Source: Carnimonas nigrificans ATCC BAA-78
GTDB lineage: Bacteria; Pseudomonadota; Gammaproteobacteria; Pseudomonadales; Halomonadaceae
Direction of reading: 5' to 3'
DNA length: 64,000 nt
NCBI RefSeq assembly: GCF_000526695.1
Contig: NZ_JAGO01000013.1
Location: 248,001 to 312,000 of the forward strand
In this document: positions 16,084-24,758 of the stretch, one piece after another
Numbering within the stretch: position 1 is the first letter of the stretch
How the letters are laid out: every line of letters begins with the position of its first letter
Made by a program: the position numbers and the translations under genes
Notes under the pieces: model-generated
The model's input: only the letters and a program-made list of their open reading frames with translations
Told to the model about the DNA's origin: nothing
The model's database searches: none

Positions 16084-18519
16084 ATGCAGAAAAATGGGGT
16101 GATGTCGATCATCGTGAGATTGATCGGTGTCGTGGAAGCACTCATGGGGATAGGGCTGGCTGCTGGTGGTGCCTATTTGGTGAGCCAGGGCGATACTTGG
16201 GCATATCTGCTCTTGGGAGTGCTTCTTGCTCTCGCCGGCATTGGCGTTATATGCCGTAAGGGGTGGGCGTTATGGGTGGCTCTGATTACACTTGTGGTCA
16301 GCGTGATCTGGGCCTTCTCCGAAGTGGGCAACCATTTCTGGCAGATATTCCCACGCATCAATATTTTTCTTGGTGTTGCATTGGTTACTGCGCTTGTTTC
16401 TCCCTGGTTACGCAAAGGGGACGGCAGCAGTGTTTTGGATTGCAAGGTCGCTGGCGGCTTATCGGTTATTCTTGCGGCAATCTTTGGGATTAACCTCTAT
16501 CAGGTTTTCCAGCCCCATGCTGAAATTGCTGCATCAGGTGGCCCCGCCAAGGTATTGGATGAAAACGCAGGCAAGGCATCGGGTAACGATTGGCCGGCGT
16601 GGGGGCGTACCGTGGGCGGAGATAAATACGCCCAGTTCGAGCAGATAAATCGCGATACAGTCAAAAATCTTAAGGTCGCCTGGACATACCGTACCGGCGA
16701 TATGGCTATTGATGGTGCTGAATACCAGGTTAATCCCATCAAGGTAGATAACACGCTTTATTTGTGTACTCCATTCAATAAAATTATTGCACTGGATCCT
16801 GTTACAGGTAAGCAAAAGTGGAAATATGATCCGCAATCCAAAGTGACCGAAAGTACCAGGGAGTGGAAGCGCTGCCGTGGTGTCAGTTTTGCCGATTTGT
16901 CGGAAAATGCCTCTAGTACCAATGAGCCACAGCAGAATGAGAATGCCAGTAATGGCGTTACCGCAGGTCAGTGTCGTAAACGTATTGTCAGCACTACCAT
17001 TGATGCCCGAATCTTTGAAGTAGACGCTGAAACAGGCGAACTGTGTACCGACTTTGGTAACAATGGCTTTGTTGACCTGACAGAAGGCTTGAGTACTGCA
17101 CCTGAAGAAGGTTCCTATAACGTTACTTCTGCTCCGTTGGTTGCTGATGGCGTCATCATGGTGGGCGGCAGAATGAACGATAACCTCTCTGTCGATGAAC
17201 CGTCCGGTGTGGTACGTGGCTATGATGTGCGTACTGGCAAACTCTTGTGGGCATGGGACCCTCAGCGTGGCGCCAGCGATAGCACGCCATTACCTCCCGG
17301 TCAGACCTATGCCAAGGAATCCCCCAATTTCTGGGGAACCGCTGCATATGATCCTAAACTGGGCCTGGCTTTCTTCCCAACCGGTAACCAGACGCCTGAC
17401 TTCTGGACAGGCAACCGGCATGACTACTCGAATGAGTACAATGATGCCGTGGTAGCGGTCGATATCAAAACGGGTAAAGAGCGTTGGCACTTCCGTACGG
17501 CGAATATCGACCAGTTCGATTATGATGTCAGTACTCAGCCGATTCTTTATGACATGCCGCAGCAGGATGGCTCTACGATTCCTGTACTGATTCAGGGCAC
17601 CAAGCGTGGCGAAATCTTTGTCCTGGATCGTCGTACTGGTAAGCCAGTGGTACCTGTTGAACATCGTCCTGTTGCCACCGATGCCATGCCTGGCATGCAG
17701 GTTGCCAGTACCCAACCGTTCTCCAAGCTTGGTGTAGGTACAGATCCGCTCAAGAGCGCCGATATGTGGGGCGCAACCATCTTTGATCAGATGTATTGCC
17801 GCGCCGAGTTCAACAACCTGCGTTGGAAAGGGCCATTCACACCGCTTTCCGATAAACAGGAAACGTTGATTTGGCCTGGATATTATGGCGGTCAGAACTG
17901 GGGAGGCGGTGCCCTTGATCCGACCACGGGTATTCTGTACGTCAATGATATCCGCATGGCGATGACTGGACGTTTCCTCAAGCGTGAAGATGCTGCCAAG
18001 GCTGGTCTATCTCCGAGTACAGAAGGTGAATACTCCGAGCAGCTCGGTACCCCCTGGGGCGTTGAACGCCGCATGTTCCTCTCGCCTCTGGGAACACCCT
18101 GCTTCAAGCCGCCTTTTGGCTCCATGACCGCGATTGATCTTAATTCCCAGAAAACCCTGTGGAACGTACCGATTGGCGGCATCAAGGACGCTACCATGTA
18201 CGGTATCTTCAAAAATGGCTTCAAACCGAATATTGATGTGCCGATTGGCATGCCGACTATGGGTGGGCCACTGGTCACCAAGGGTGGTTTGACCTTCTTC
18301 GAAGGCTCATTGGATAACTTCCTGCGCGCCTACGATAATGACTCCGGTAAGGAAGTATGGCGTTCGCGTTTGCCGGTGGGCGCTCAGGGTAGCCCGGTCA
18401 CCTATGTTGCTGAAGATGGCAAGCAATACATTATTGTGGTGGCAGGTGGTGCAACACGTACCGGTACGAATGAGAACCGAGGCGATTACGTGATTGCCTA
18501 CTCGCTGGATGATAAATAA
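16084..18519 (+). CDS. Membrane-bound PQQ-dependent dehydrogenase (glucose/quinate/inositol type)
   Basis: An 811-aa quinoprotein that oxidises a polyol or sugar in the periplasm and passes electrons to ubiquinone. Residues 1 to about 125 hold four to five hydrophobic membrane segments; from about 165 on there is an eight-bladed PQQ propeller (WPAWGRTVGGDKYAQFEQIN, CRGVSF, CKPPFGSMTAIDL, PTMGGPLVTKGGLTFF). An upstream in-frame ATG at 16018 exists, but GTGGGGAA lies just before ATG 16084, and the membrane domain starts there. The family includes glucose, quinate/shikimate and, in Gluconobacter, inositol dehydrogenases. Position next to the iol genes suggests periplasmic inositol oxidation, but the substrate is not proven. 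PQQ synthesis genes are not in the window. Confidence 0.9.
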   Translation: MQKNGVMSIIVRLIGVVEALMGIGLAAGGAYLVSQGDTWAYLLLGVLLALAGIGVICRKGWALWVALITLVVSVIWAFSEVGNHFWQIFPRINIFLGVALVTALVSPWLRKGDGSSVLDCKVAGGLSVILAAIFGINLYQVFQPHAEIAASGGPAKVLDENAGKASGNDWPAWGRTVGGDKYAQFEQINRDTVKNLKVAWTYRTGDMAIDGAEYQVNPIKVDNTLYLCTPFNKIIALDPVTGKQKWKYDPQSKVTESTREWKRCRGVSFADLSENASSTNEPQQNENASNGVTAGQCRKRIVSTTIDARIFEVDAETGELCTDFGNNGFVDLTEGLSTAPEEGSYNVTSAPLVADGVIMVGGRMNDNLSVDEPSGVVRGYDVRTGKLLWAWDPQRGASDSTPLPPGQTYAKESPNFWGTAAYDPKLGLAFFPTGNQTPDFWTGNRHDYSNEYNDAVVAVDIKTGKERWHFRTANIDQFDYDVSTQPILYDMPQQDGSTIPVLIQGTKRGEIFVLDRRTGKPVVPVEHRPVATDAMPGMQVASTQPFSKLGVGTDPLKSADMWGATIFDQMYCRAEFNNLRWKGPFTPLSDKQETLIWPGYYGGQNWGGGALDPTTGILYVNDIRMAMTGRFLKREDAAKAGLSPSTEGEYSEQLGTPWGVERRMFLSPLGTPCFKPPFGSMTAIDLNSQKTLWNVPIGGIKDATMYGIFKNGFKPNIDVPIGMPTMGGPLVTKGGLTFFEGSLDNFLRAYDNDSGKEVWRSRLPVGAQGSPVTYVAEDGKQYIIVVAGGATRTGTNENRGDYVIAYSLDDK

Positions 18520-18529
18520 TGTGACAAAC

Positions 18530-18557
18530 AGGCCCTGATCAATAGGTAGCAGGGCCT
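18530..18557 (+). terminator. Hairpin after the PQQ dehydrogenase
   Basis: Stem AGGCCCTG (18530-18537) with CAGGGCCT (18550-18557), starting 11 bases after the stop codon. The tail TTAAGC is only weakly T-rich, so it may be a weak terminator; a stronger one follows about 75 bases later. Confidence 0.5.
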
Positions 18558-18631
18558 TTAAGCATGTAATTATTTGTCATTATCAAAGGTCAGAGCTGGG
18601 TGTATAACCCGTTTCCTCTGTACCAGAAAGC

Positions 18632-18670
18632 AAAAAGCCGAGTCCTGGATTAAAACAGACTCGGCTTTTT
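18632..18670 (+). terminator. Strong intrinsic terminator
   Basis: A perfect 13-bp stem, AAAAAGCCGAGTC at 18632-18644 with GACTCGGCTTTTT at 18658-18670, loop of 13, with flanking A and T runs. It can work in both directions and ends the PQQ dehydrogenase transcript. Confidence 0.85.
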
Positions 18671-18774
18671 ATCAATTATGGTAAGTCTTCCTTTTCCTGA
18701 TGATTCAAAATATCCGACATAATGCTGTGAATAGATAAAAGTGAGCAGATTATTCTGTCATTGAGCGTTAGTAT

Positions 18775-18785
18775 TGGAATATCCA
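18775..18785. promoter_or_regulatory. Short dyad upstream of the D-malate/tartrate dehydrogenase gene
   Basis: TGGAATATCCA: arms TGGA/TCCA around ATA, 35 bases before the start codon. It shares TGGAATAT with the operator candidate at 2271 but does not keep the N6-TTTC half, so it may be a weaker member of the same site family or a coincidence. Confidence 0.25.
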
Positions 18786-18819
18786 TTATATCTGCATCCC
18801 ATAAGAAGGAGTGTTGTTC

Positions 18820-19911
18820 ATGGAATCACGTACTTATCGTATTGCGGCGATCCCCGGCGATGGCATTGGCAAGGAAGTCATGCCAGAAGGTATCAAGGTA
18901 TTGAAAGCCGCTGCTGCACGGTTTGGTTTGAAGCTTGAATTTACCTTCTTTGAGTGGGCCTGTTGTGATTGGTACACCCAACATGGGCAGATGATGCCGG
19001 ATGACTGGAAAGAGCAGCTTGATGGGATGGATGCTGTTTATTTCGGGGCCGTAGGGTGGCCCGATACGGTACCGGATCATATCTCCTTGTGGGGTTCTCT
19101 TCTTAAATTTCGGCGTGAGTTTGATCAGTACATCAACTTGCGCCCGGTGCGTCTATTTGAAGGCGTGCGTTGTCCGCTGGCTGACAAGAAGGCAGGAGAT
19201 ATTGATTATCTGGTCGTACGTGAAAATACGGAGGGTGAGTACACTTCACTGGGAGGTATCCTTTATGAAGGCACCGAGCGCGAAATTGTGGTTCAGGAAT
19301 CGGTTTTCTCACGCTATGGTACTGACCGTGTGCTTCGTTATGCTTATAAGCTGGCGGAGCAGCGTGAAAGGAAACATCTGACGGTGGCGACCAAGAGTAA
19401 CGGCATTGCCATCAGTATGCCTTGGTGGGATAGCCGGGCCGATGAAATCGGCAAGGAGTTTCCCCATATACAGGTAGACAAGCAGCATATTGATATTCTT
19501 TCTGCGCGTTTTGTTCTACAACCACAGCGCTTTGATGTTGTCGTAGCATCGAATCTATTCGGAGATATTCTCTCTGACCTGGGGCCGGCAACGACAGGCA
19601 CCATTGGCATAGCGCCTTCTGGCAACCTTAATCCTGACCGTAAATTTCCTTCATTGTTTGAGCCTGTACATGGCTCGGCACCTGATATTGCAGGGAAAGG
19701 CATCTCCAATCCCATTGCCATGATTTGGTGTGGCGCCATGATGCTCGACTTTTTGGGCAATAGTGAAGGGGCTGCCAAGGAGGCTCATCAAGCGATCATG
19801 TCAGCAATCGAAATTGTGCTGAAAGGTGGCCCTCATACCGGTGACTTGGGCGGGACTGCCAGCACGGCAGAAGTTGGGGATGCGATTTTGAAGCTCCTTG
19901 AGATGAAGTGA
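18820..19911 (+). CDS. Tartrate / D-malate dehydrogenase (decarboxylating), isopropylmalate dehydrogenase family
   Basis: A 363-aa NAD-dependent beta-decarboxylating dehydrogenase (E. coli DmlA is 361 aa). Motifs: IAAIPGDGIGKEVMPEG, the N-terminal FYFGAVGWP-like block, VRENTEGEYTSLGG, the Lys of TKSNGI, the Asp-rich metal site NLFGDILSDLG and the nucleotide-binding HGSAPDIAGKGISNPIA. TtuC (tartrate) and DmlA (D-malate) cannot be told apart by eye. AAGAAGGA precedes ATG 18820; the upstream in-frame GTG at 18811 abuts that site and is rejected. It follows a strong terminator, so it is a separate transcription unit. A link to inositol catabolism is only positional. Confidence 0.88.
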   Translation: MESRTYRIAAIPGDGIGKEVMPEGIKVLKAAAARFGLKLEFTFFEWACCDWYTQHGQMMPDDWKEQLDGMDAVYFGAVGWPDTVPDHISLWGSLLKFRREFDQYINLRPVRLFEGVRCPLADKKAGDIDYLVVRENTEGEYTSLGGILYEGTEREIVVQESVFSRYGTDRVLRYAYKLAEQRERKHLTVATKSNGIAISMPWWDSRADEIGKEFPHIQVDKQHIDILSARFVLQPQRFDVVVASNLFGDILSDLGPATTGTIGIAPSGNLNPDRKFPSLFEPVHGSAPDIAGKGISNPIAMIWCGAMMLDFLGNSEGAAKEAHQAIMSAIEIVLKGGPHTGDLGGTASTAEVGDAILKLLEMK

Positions 19912-20244
19912 AGGCTGGGGCTGTGTTTGTGAGGTATTGGGGTTGGTACATATGCTGATATAAAGCGCAAATCAACAACCAGCGCACTTCCACCATAGCT
20001 ACCTTAGCCACCAGCTCCTCAATCTAACGGGGGCCAAACCTTCCCACTACACCCATCACTGGCCGCGATACACCGCTTTCACGGGCAGAATGCGTAGCAT
20101 CGAGGCGCTTTCACACTTTTTTTATCGCAGCAGTGAACTTTCCGAATTGTGGCGTGGTCTCAGTAAGTGTTCCCTTGCAATGATTCTTTATTGATGGCCC
20201 GGCTTCCCCAGCCGGGCATTTTTTTGCGTGCTCAATCTCCGCAG
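19912..20244. other. Intergenic region with a long readable frame
   Basis: 333 bases without a supported gene. On the plus strand about 65 codons can be read without a stop, ending at the TGA at 20192-20194 (contains HYTHHWPRYTAFTGRMRSIEALSHFF), but there is no start codon with a ribosome binding site and no family I recognise. It could be a gene remnant. The terminator at 20197-20225 lies at the right end. Confidence 0.3.
20197..20225. terminator. Intrinsic terminator between convergent genes
   Basis: Stem GCCCGGC (20197-20203) with GCCGGGC (20211-20217), then a run of seven Ts on the plus strand. It lies between the dehydrogenase gene on the left and the convergent transporter gene on the right. 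Confidence 0.8.
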
Positions 20245-21453
20245 CTATTTCTTCGCATATTGCGCGCTATGCTCACCAATTACGCACCGGCGTCCGGCCA
20301 GTACGCCGCAGACCATCATGAGCAGTGCGGCGGCCGTTGCCAGCCACAGAATTAGCTGCCAATTGCCGGTCATGTCATGCAGCCAACCAATCACCACCGG
20401 GCCGCAGGCAGCCAATAGATAACCTACGCACTGGGCCATGCCCGAAAGCAGTGCGGCCTGGTGTGCCGATGAAGTTCTCAGGCTCATGTAAATGAATGAG
20501 AGCAGAATGATGCCGCCGGAACCAAAGCCCAGCAGGCATGACCACACCAGCGCAAGGGCCGGAAATTCATTCAGCCCGATCAATCCGGCCAGCATCAGCA
20601 GTGACATCAGCGCTGCAACGAGCCGCTGATCTGTCATGCGTTTGATGAACGGGGTGAGCAATAGCCCTGGCAATGCGGTAGCGAGCTGCATGGCGCCGTG
20701 ATAGCTACCGGCTACCGAGGGAGAGATGCCGTTGTCGGTCAGCATCGTGGGCAGCCATGCCACCAGCACGTAGTACAGCAGCGAGTTGATGCCCATAAAG
20801 AGCGTAACTTGCCAGGCGAGTTTGGAGCGCCATAGCGATGAATGCTGTTGGTTGTGTTCTTCCGTATGAGCACTACTGTGGCTGCGTTTGGTCATCGGCC
20901 ACCACAGCGCAGCGCCCAGCAGCGAAAAGAGCAGCGGCACCAGCAGCGCGAATTGCCAGCCAAACAGATGGCTGGTCGGTACCACAGTTGCTGAAAGCAG
21001 CGCAGCAATAATCCCCATGGTTAGCGAGGCATAGCCTGTCACAAGAGCAAGCTGGTGATGAGCGTAGTAGCGTTTGATGGCGCCAGGCATCAGCACATTG
21101 CCCAGCGCAATACCAACACCGATGATCGCGGTGCCGACAAACAGGGCGGCCTCACTGTGGCTGGCGCGCAGTATCAGCCCTACGGTAATCAGCAGCATGG
21201 CGCTAAGCAGCGTGCGCTCAAGCCCCAGACGGCGGGAGAGGTGCGGTGCAAGCGGTGAAATCAGGCCGAAGGCCAGCAGCGGAATGGCAACCAGCAGGCC
21301 GCCGCTTGAAGCAGAGAAGCCAAACACTTGCTGTAGCTGCTCGACGATGGGAGAGACGCCGGTGATAGGGGCACGCAGGTTGGCAGCGGTCAGCAGTATG
21401 GCGCCCATCACCAGAAGGCCAGTACCGCTTTTTAAGGTGGAGGTCGAAGGCAT
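20245..21453 (-). CDS. MFS transporter, CynX/NimT (cyanate transporter) family
   Basis: A 402-aa inner-membrane protein with about 12 hydrophobic segments. The first segment (GAILLTAANLRAPITGVSPI) carries the LRAPITGVSP motif typical of the CynX/NimT/YycB group, which includes the cyanate porter CynX and the 2-nitroimidazole exporter NimT. No cynS or cynT (cyanase, carbonic anhydrase) is next to it, so a cyanate role is not supported and the substrate is unknown. It is convergent with the upstream dehydrogenase and ends just past a terminator. Confidence 0.85.
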   Translation of the reverse strand: MPSTSTLKSGTGLLVMGAILLTAANLRAPITGVSPIVEQLQQVFGFSASSGGLLVAIPLLAFGLISPLAPHLSRRLGLERTLLSAMLLITVGLILRASHSEAALFVGTAIIGVGIALGNVLMPGAIKRYYAHHQLALVTGYASLTMGIIAALLSATVVPTSHLFGWQFALLVPLLFSLLGAALWWPMTKRSHSSAHTEEHNQQHSSLWRSKLAWQVTLFMGINSLLYYVLVAWLPTMLTDNGISPSVAGSYHGAMQLATALPGLLLTPFIKRMTDQRLVAALMSLLMLAGLIGLNEFPALALVWSCLLGFGSGGIILLSFIYMSLRTSSAHQAALLSGMAQCVGYLLAACGPVVIGWLHDMTGNWQLILWLATAAALLMMVCGVLAGRRCVIGEHSAQYAKK

Positions 21454-21667
21454 GAGTGTTCTATATATCAGTGAAACAGGAATGATAACGGCGTAGGTTA
21501 CGCGACCTTCTTCCTTTGTTCACTGTTAGTCGTGCTTATAGCTCGCACTCTTCTCGTAAAGAGAGATAGTCCGCGCCCGCTCCACATCGTTCACCGCAAA
21601 CCAAAACACCCCGAGGCTGAAGGAATATCCAGCGCTCGGGGTGCTCAATGGCAGGTAGCTACAGCGT

Positions 21668-22093
21668 TTAGCTGCTTTTATTCATCATGGGATGATGGCG
21701 TGGCCCCATGGGCGGCTTGGTGACAGCTTCCCAGGCGGCTATCTGTTTGCTGTTCAGCACCTTGGCAAGCGCGGCATGGCGGGCATCCAGTGCCTTTTTG
21801 ATGGCGGCGCGCTGTTCGGCGGTAGGCGGCGTTGGTTTTTCACCGCGAGCAGGACGCTGGTGCTTGGGCATGCTTTGGAAGAAGTTCTGTTCTGCCTTCC
21901 AGACCGCATTCTGCTGGTCGCTGTTGAGGTTCCAGGACTCCAGCAGCGGTTGATAGCGCTCGTGGAGATAGTGCTGTGCCGAGGCGGCAGTAGGCGCAGC
22001 GGCGCTGGTAGCGTGTTCGGTGGATGCGGCCAGTGCACTGCCTGCAGTAAGTGAAGCAGCAATCAAGGAAGCGGCTGCAAGTACGTGTTTCAT
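21668..22093 (-). CDS. Small periplasmic protein, CpxP/Spy-like
   Basis: A 141-aa secreted protein. Residues 1 to about 22 are a signal peptide (MKHVLAAASLIAASLTAGSALA, cleavage after ALA). The mature part is helical and charged, with a C-terminal block (ALDARHAALAKVLNSKQIAAWEAV) like the LTxxQ-type repeats of the Spy/CpxP chaperone family; the exact LTxxQ motif is not strict. The frame is open from 22138, but ATG 22093 begins exactly at the signal peptide. It ends in a His/Met/Pro-rich tail (PPMGPRHHPMMNKSS), which could bind metal. Assignment to a named family is tentative. Confidence 0.65.
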   Translation of the reverse strand: MKHVLAAASLIAASLTAGSALAASTEHATSAAAPTAASAQHYLHERYQPLLESWNLNSDQQNAVWKAEQNFFQSMPKHQRPARGEKPTPPTAEQRAAIKKALDARHAALAKVLNSKQIAAWEAVTKPPMGPRHHPMMNKSS

Positions 22094-22456
22094 GTAGTCA
22101 TGCTCCAGCATGGAATGAGGCTGAAACAGTACCAGCACTCTGCGGCACGGGATAGATCACAGTCTTTTTATGAGAAGGTGAAATATTTCATTAAAAGGAG
22201 GTTTTTGAAGAATAAATGTCAAAAAATAACGATAAGAGAAATTATATTCCGATAAAGGCACGTCCTGCCTCGATTGCCAATGTCATGGGAAAGAGCGAGG
22301 AAGGTTTTACGCAGGTGGTTACACGGCCTGCATATTTTAGCCATATGGCAGGAACTCGGTGTTGTGTCACCAGCACCGAGCCTCCAGCAGGGGCAAACGA
22401 CCGCCGGAAAGTTATAAACGCGTTTTGTCGTTGTTCCCAATACCCCGGGAACGACA
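22094..22456. other. Intergenic region
   Basis: 363 bases with no gene I can support. A 93-codon plus-strand frame starts at 22216, but its Shine-Dalgarno-like AAAGGAGG (22194-22201) is 14 bases away, and the product matches no family I know. A hairpin CTCGGTG/CACCGAG (22355-22380) and a second one near 22427-22455 (GTTCCC/GGGAAC core) lie to the right; the second could end the minus-strand transporter transcript. Confidence 0.35.
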
Positions 22457-23665
22457 TCACTCCACCGGCGCTATTGCATAGCGCCGTTTCATTTTAATGG
22501 TCTGCCAGGTGAGCAACACGCCCAGCAGCGCTACCAGCGTAGCGGCAAATCCGAGTACGGTAATGCCCCACTGCGCAATAATGGCGCCGCCGAGCATGGA
22601 GCCTAGCGCGGTACCGCCGTTGGTTGCCGATACATTCATGGCGCCAGCCAAGGCTTTGGCACGCTTGGCGGCTGCCACCACCCGCACCTGACAAACGGGG
22701 AAAAGTGCCGTATAGGCGACTCCCCATAGGGTCAAGGCGATCCATAGCAGCACTGGCTGCGAGGCCATCAGGGTGCTTAAGGTCATGCCGCAACCGAGCA
22801 TACATAAGAAGAAGATGGTAGTACGCAGCAGGCTGCGGTCGAGAAACTTGCCGCCCAGCCAGTTGCCGATCAGACCAACGGCTCCGAAGCCCAGTAGCCA
22901 CCAGCCGACATCGGCATCAGTAACGCCAGCGACCTGTTGCAGGAAGTGGGCGAAGTAGGTGTACGCGGTAAACATGGCGCTGAATACCACCACCGACAGC
23001 AGCAAGTTGATCAGGAAGTAGGGCTTGCCGAGAATGCCCAGCTGCTCTTTGAGCTTGAATTTAAGCGGTTTCTCAAGAGAAGGCATGAAGTAGTAGAGCG
23101 CTGCGGCAGTCGCGAGCGAGAGCAGGGTCAAGACGAAAAACAGCGCGCGCCAGCCCAGCATATGTGAAATCAGCGTGCCGAACGGAATACCGATCAGCAG
23201 GGCGCAGGCTGAGCCTAGATAAAACTGTGCCGAAGCGCGCCCCGCGTTGCCTGGCCCCGCCAGTTGTACCGCCGTTTCGCTGGCGGTGCCCCAGAACACC
23301 GGCAGTGCCAGTGCGGGCAAGATACGAGCAACTGCAAGGGTTGCGAAATTAGACGCCAGGGCAGCCATCAGATTGGCGGCAGCGTAAATTGCCATCACGA
23401 TGATAAAGAGCGGTTTGCGTTTCTTGCCCGCCAGCAGCGCCGTCAGGAAAGGCCCGCACAGCATCACGGTAAGAGCGAACAGTGTCACCAATTGACCGGC
23501 AGCGGCGGTAGACACACCAAGCCCTTGGGCCAGTTCCGGCATAATGCCGATAATGCCGTATTCGGTGGTGATGGCGACAAAGGCACTCAGCGTTAACAAG
23601 GCAATCGGCAGACGATTCGCCAAGGAGGCGGTGCGGTGAACGGTGGTGTCGATGGTAGCGCTCAT
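22457..23665 (-). CDS. MFS transporter, AraJ/drug-efflux type
   Basis: A 402-aa major facilitator with about 12 membrane segments. It has the DHA1-type features: TEYGIIGIMPELAQGLGVSTAAAGQLVTLFALTVMLCGPFL in segments 1-2 and the loop LLAGKKRKPLFI. The related family includes AraJ and many small-molecule exporters. The open frame begins at 23680, but the ATG at 23665 is a better start. It is divergent from the LysR gene at 23823, a regulator-exporter arrangement that suggests the LysR protein controls it. The exported compound is unknown. Confidence 0.85.
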   Translation of the reverse strand: MSATIDTTVHRTASLANRLPIALLTLSAFVAITTEYGIIGIMPELAQGLGVSTAAAGQLVTLFALTVMLCGPFLTALLAGKKRKPLFIIVMAIYAAANLMAALASNFATLAVARILPALALPVFWGTASETAVQLAGPGNAGRASAQFYLGSACALLIGIPFGTLISHMLGWRALFFVLTLLSLATAAALYYFMPSLEKPLKFKLKEQLGILGKPYFLINLLLSVVVFSAMFTAYTYFAHFLQQVAGVTDADVGWWLLGFGAVGLIGNWLGGKFLDRSLLRTTIFFLCMLGCGMTLSTLMASQPVLLWIALTLWGVAYTALFPVCQVRVVAAAKRAKALAGAMNVSATNGGTALGSMLGGAIIAQWGITVLGFAATLVALLGVLLTWQTIKMKRRYAIAPVE

Positions 23666-23759
23666 AAAGGCTCCCCCCATTCAGCTGGATAACAACAAGC
23701 ATTGAAAAGGCGTGCATCATGTTCCTTTCAACCAGACGCGCACAAACGACTTCTAATTA

Positions 23760-23780
23760 TCAACAGTTGAGCTATTGTTA
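23760..23780. promoter_or_regulatory. Candidate LysR-type regulator binding site
   Basis: Between the divergent transporter and LysR genes. TCAACAGTTGA (23760-23770) is a perfect 5-bp-arm dyad, and AACA (23762-23765) with TGTT (23776-23779) forms a wider one. LysR-type proteins usually bind T-N11-A dyads in such divergent regions. The assignment is inference from position and symmetry. Confidence 0.4.
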
Positions 23781-23822
23781 ACTGAAACCGTATTGATACG
23801 TATGCCAAGAGAACCGTAGGCC

Positions 23823-24758
23823 ATGCAGGAAAGTCGTCTGAAGCTACCGCCATTAAACGCGCTGCGCACCTTCGAGGCAGCGGCTCGGCATGTTGGATTC
23901 AATAAAGCCGCTGACGAACTTTTCGTTACGCCAGCGGCGGTGAGTCGGCAAATCAAGGTGTTGGAAGATTATTTTGGCGTGGCGCTGTTCAAGCGCAATA
24001 ATCGCTCCATCGAGCTGACCGAAGAGGGCATGTTGCTACAGCCCATTGCTTCTCATGCGTTGCAGCAGCTGGCCAGTGCCTCTGAAGCGCTGTTGCAGCG
24101 CCGTCATCGCAGCTATTTGATGCTGGCCATTTCCTCTGCGTTTGCCCAGTTATGGTTTATGCCGCGCTTTGCATCGCTGAATCAGCTCTATCCAGAGTTA
24201 CAGCTACATATGTTGAGCCGTGAAGGGAATCCTGGTCTCGACGAAGAGTTTGATGCCGCCGTTATGCTGGGAAAGCCACAATCGCCGCACTATGTCGCTG
24301 AATATCTCTTTTCCGAAGAGGTCTTTCCGGTCTGCACTCCGCATTTTTTGGCCCAACACCCTGAAGTTGCCACACTGCACGGGCTAACGCAGGTGACTCT
24401 GGTTAATTTGAGCCAACATCACTGGGCCTCGCAGCTAGGAGCACCCATTGATTGGGATTTCTGGTTCGAAGCGATTGGCATTCAGCGCCAGCGTTATTAC
24501 CGCGAAATGCAGTTCAGTCAATTCTCGATGATGATCGACGCGGTGCGTCAGGGGATTGGCGTGGGGCTGGCATGGCGGCACCTGGTGGAACCGCAGCTCG
24601 AAAGCGGCGAGTTGATTCAGCCTCTGGAGGAGCGCTATATGGCGAAGGAGCGTTGCCACTATTTTGTCTACGACAGAAAGCGCGCCAATTCACCCGATAT
24701 TCAAGCGCTGAGTGCATGGTTATGGTCGGAAACTGCCCCCTTGCGTGAGCATGAATAG
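23823..24758 (+). CDS. LysR-family transcriptional regulator, GcvA-like
   Basis: A 311-aa DNA-binding regulator. The N-terminal winged helix-turn-helix is PPLNALRTFEAAARHVGF followed by ADELFVTPAAVSRQIKVLED, a strong match to GcvA/TrpI/AmpR-type members (LNALRxFEAAARHxSF). The remainder is the substrate-binding-like effector domain. It is divergent from the MFS exporter gene (157 bp apart), which is therefore its likely target. No glycine-cleavage or beta-lactamase gene is adjacent, so the GcvA or AmpR names should not be transferred. Confidence 0.9.
   Translation: MQESRLKLPPLNALRTFEAAARHVGFNKAADELFVTPAAVSRQIKVLEDYFGVALFKRNNRSIELTEEGMLLQPIASHALQQLASASEALLQRRHRSYLMLAISSAFAQLWFMPRFASLNQLYPELQLHMLSREGNPGLDEEFDAAVMLGKPQSPHYVAEYLFSEEVFPVCTPHFLAQHPEVATLHGLTQVTLVNLSQHHWASQLGAPIDWDFWFEAIGIQRQRYYREMQFSQFSMMIDAVRQGIGVGLAWRHLVEPQLESGELIQPLEERYMAKERCHYFVYDRKRANSPDIQALSAWLWSETAPLREHE

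Noticed and set aside
22216-22497. 93-codon plus-strand gene with a strong Shine-Dalgarno sequence upstream
   Set aside because: The ribosome binding site is 14 bases away, and the product resembles no known family; it overlaps the transporter gene on the other strand.
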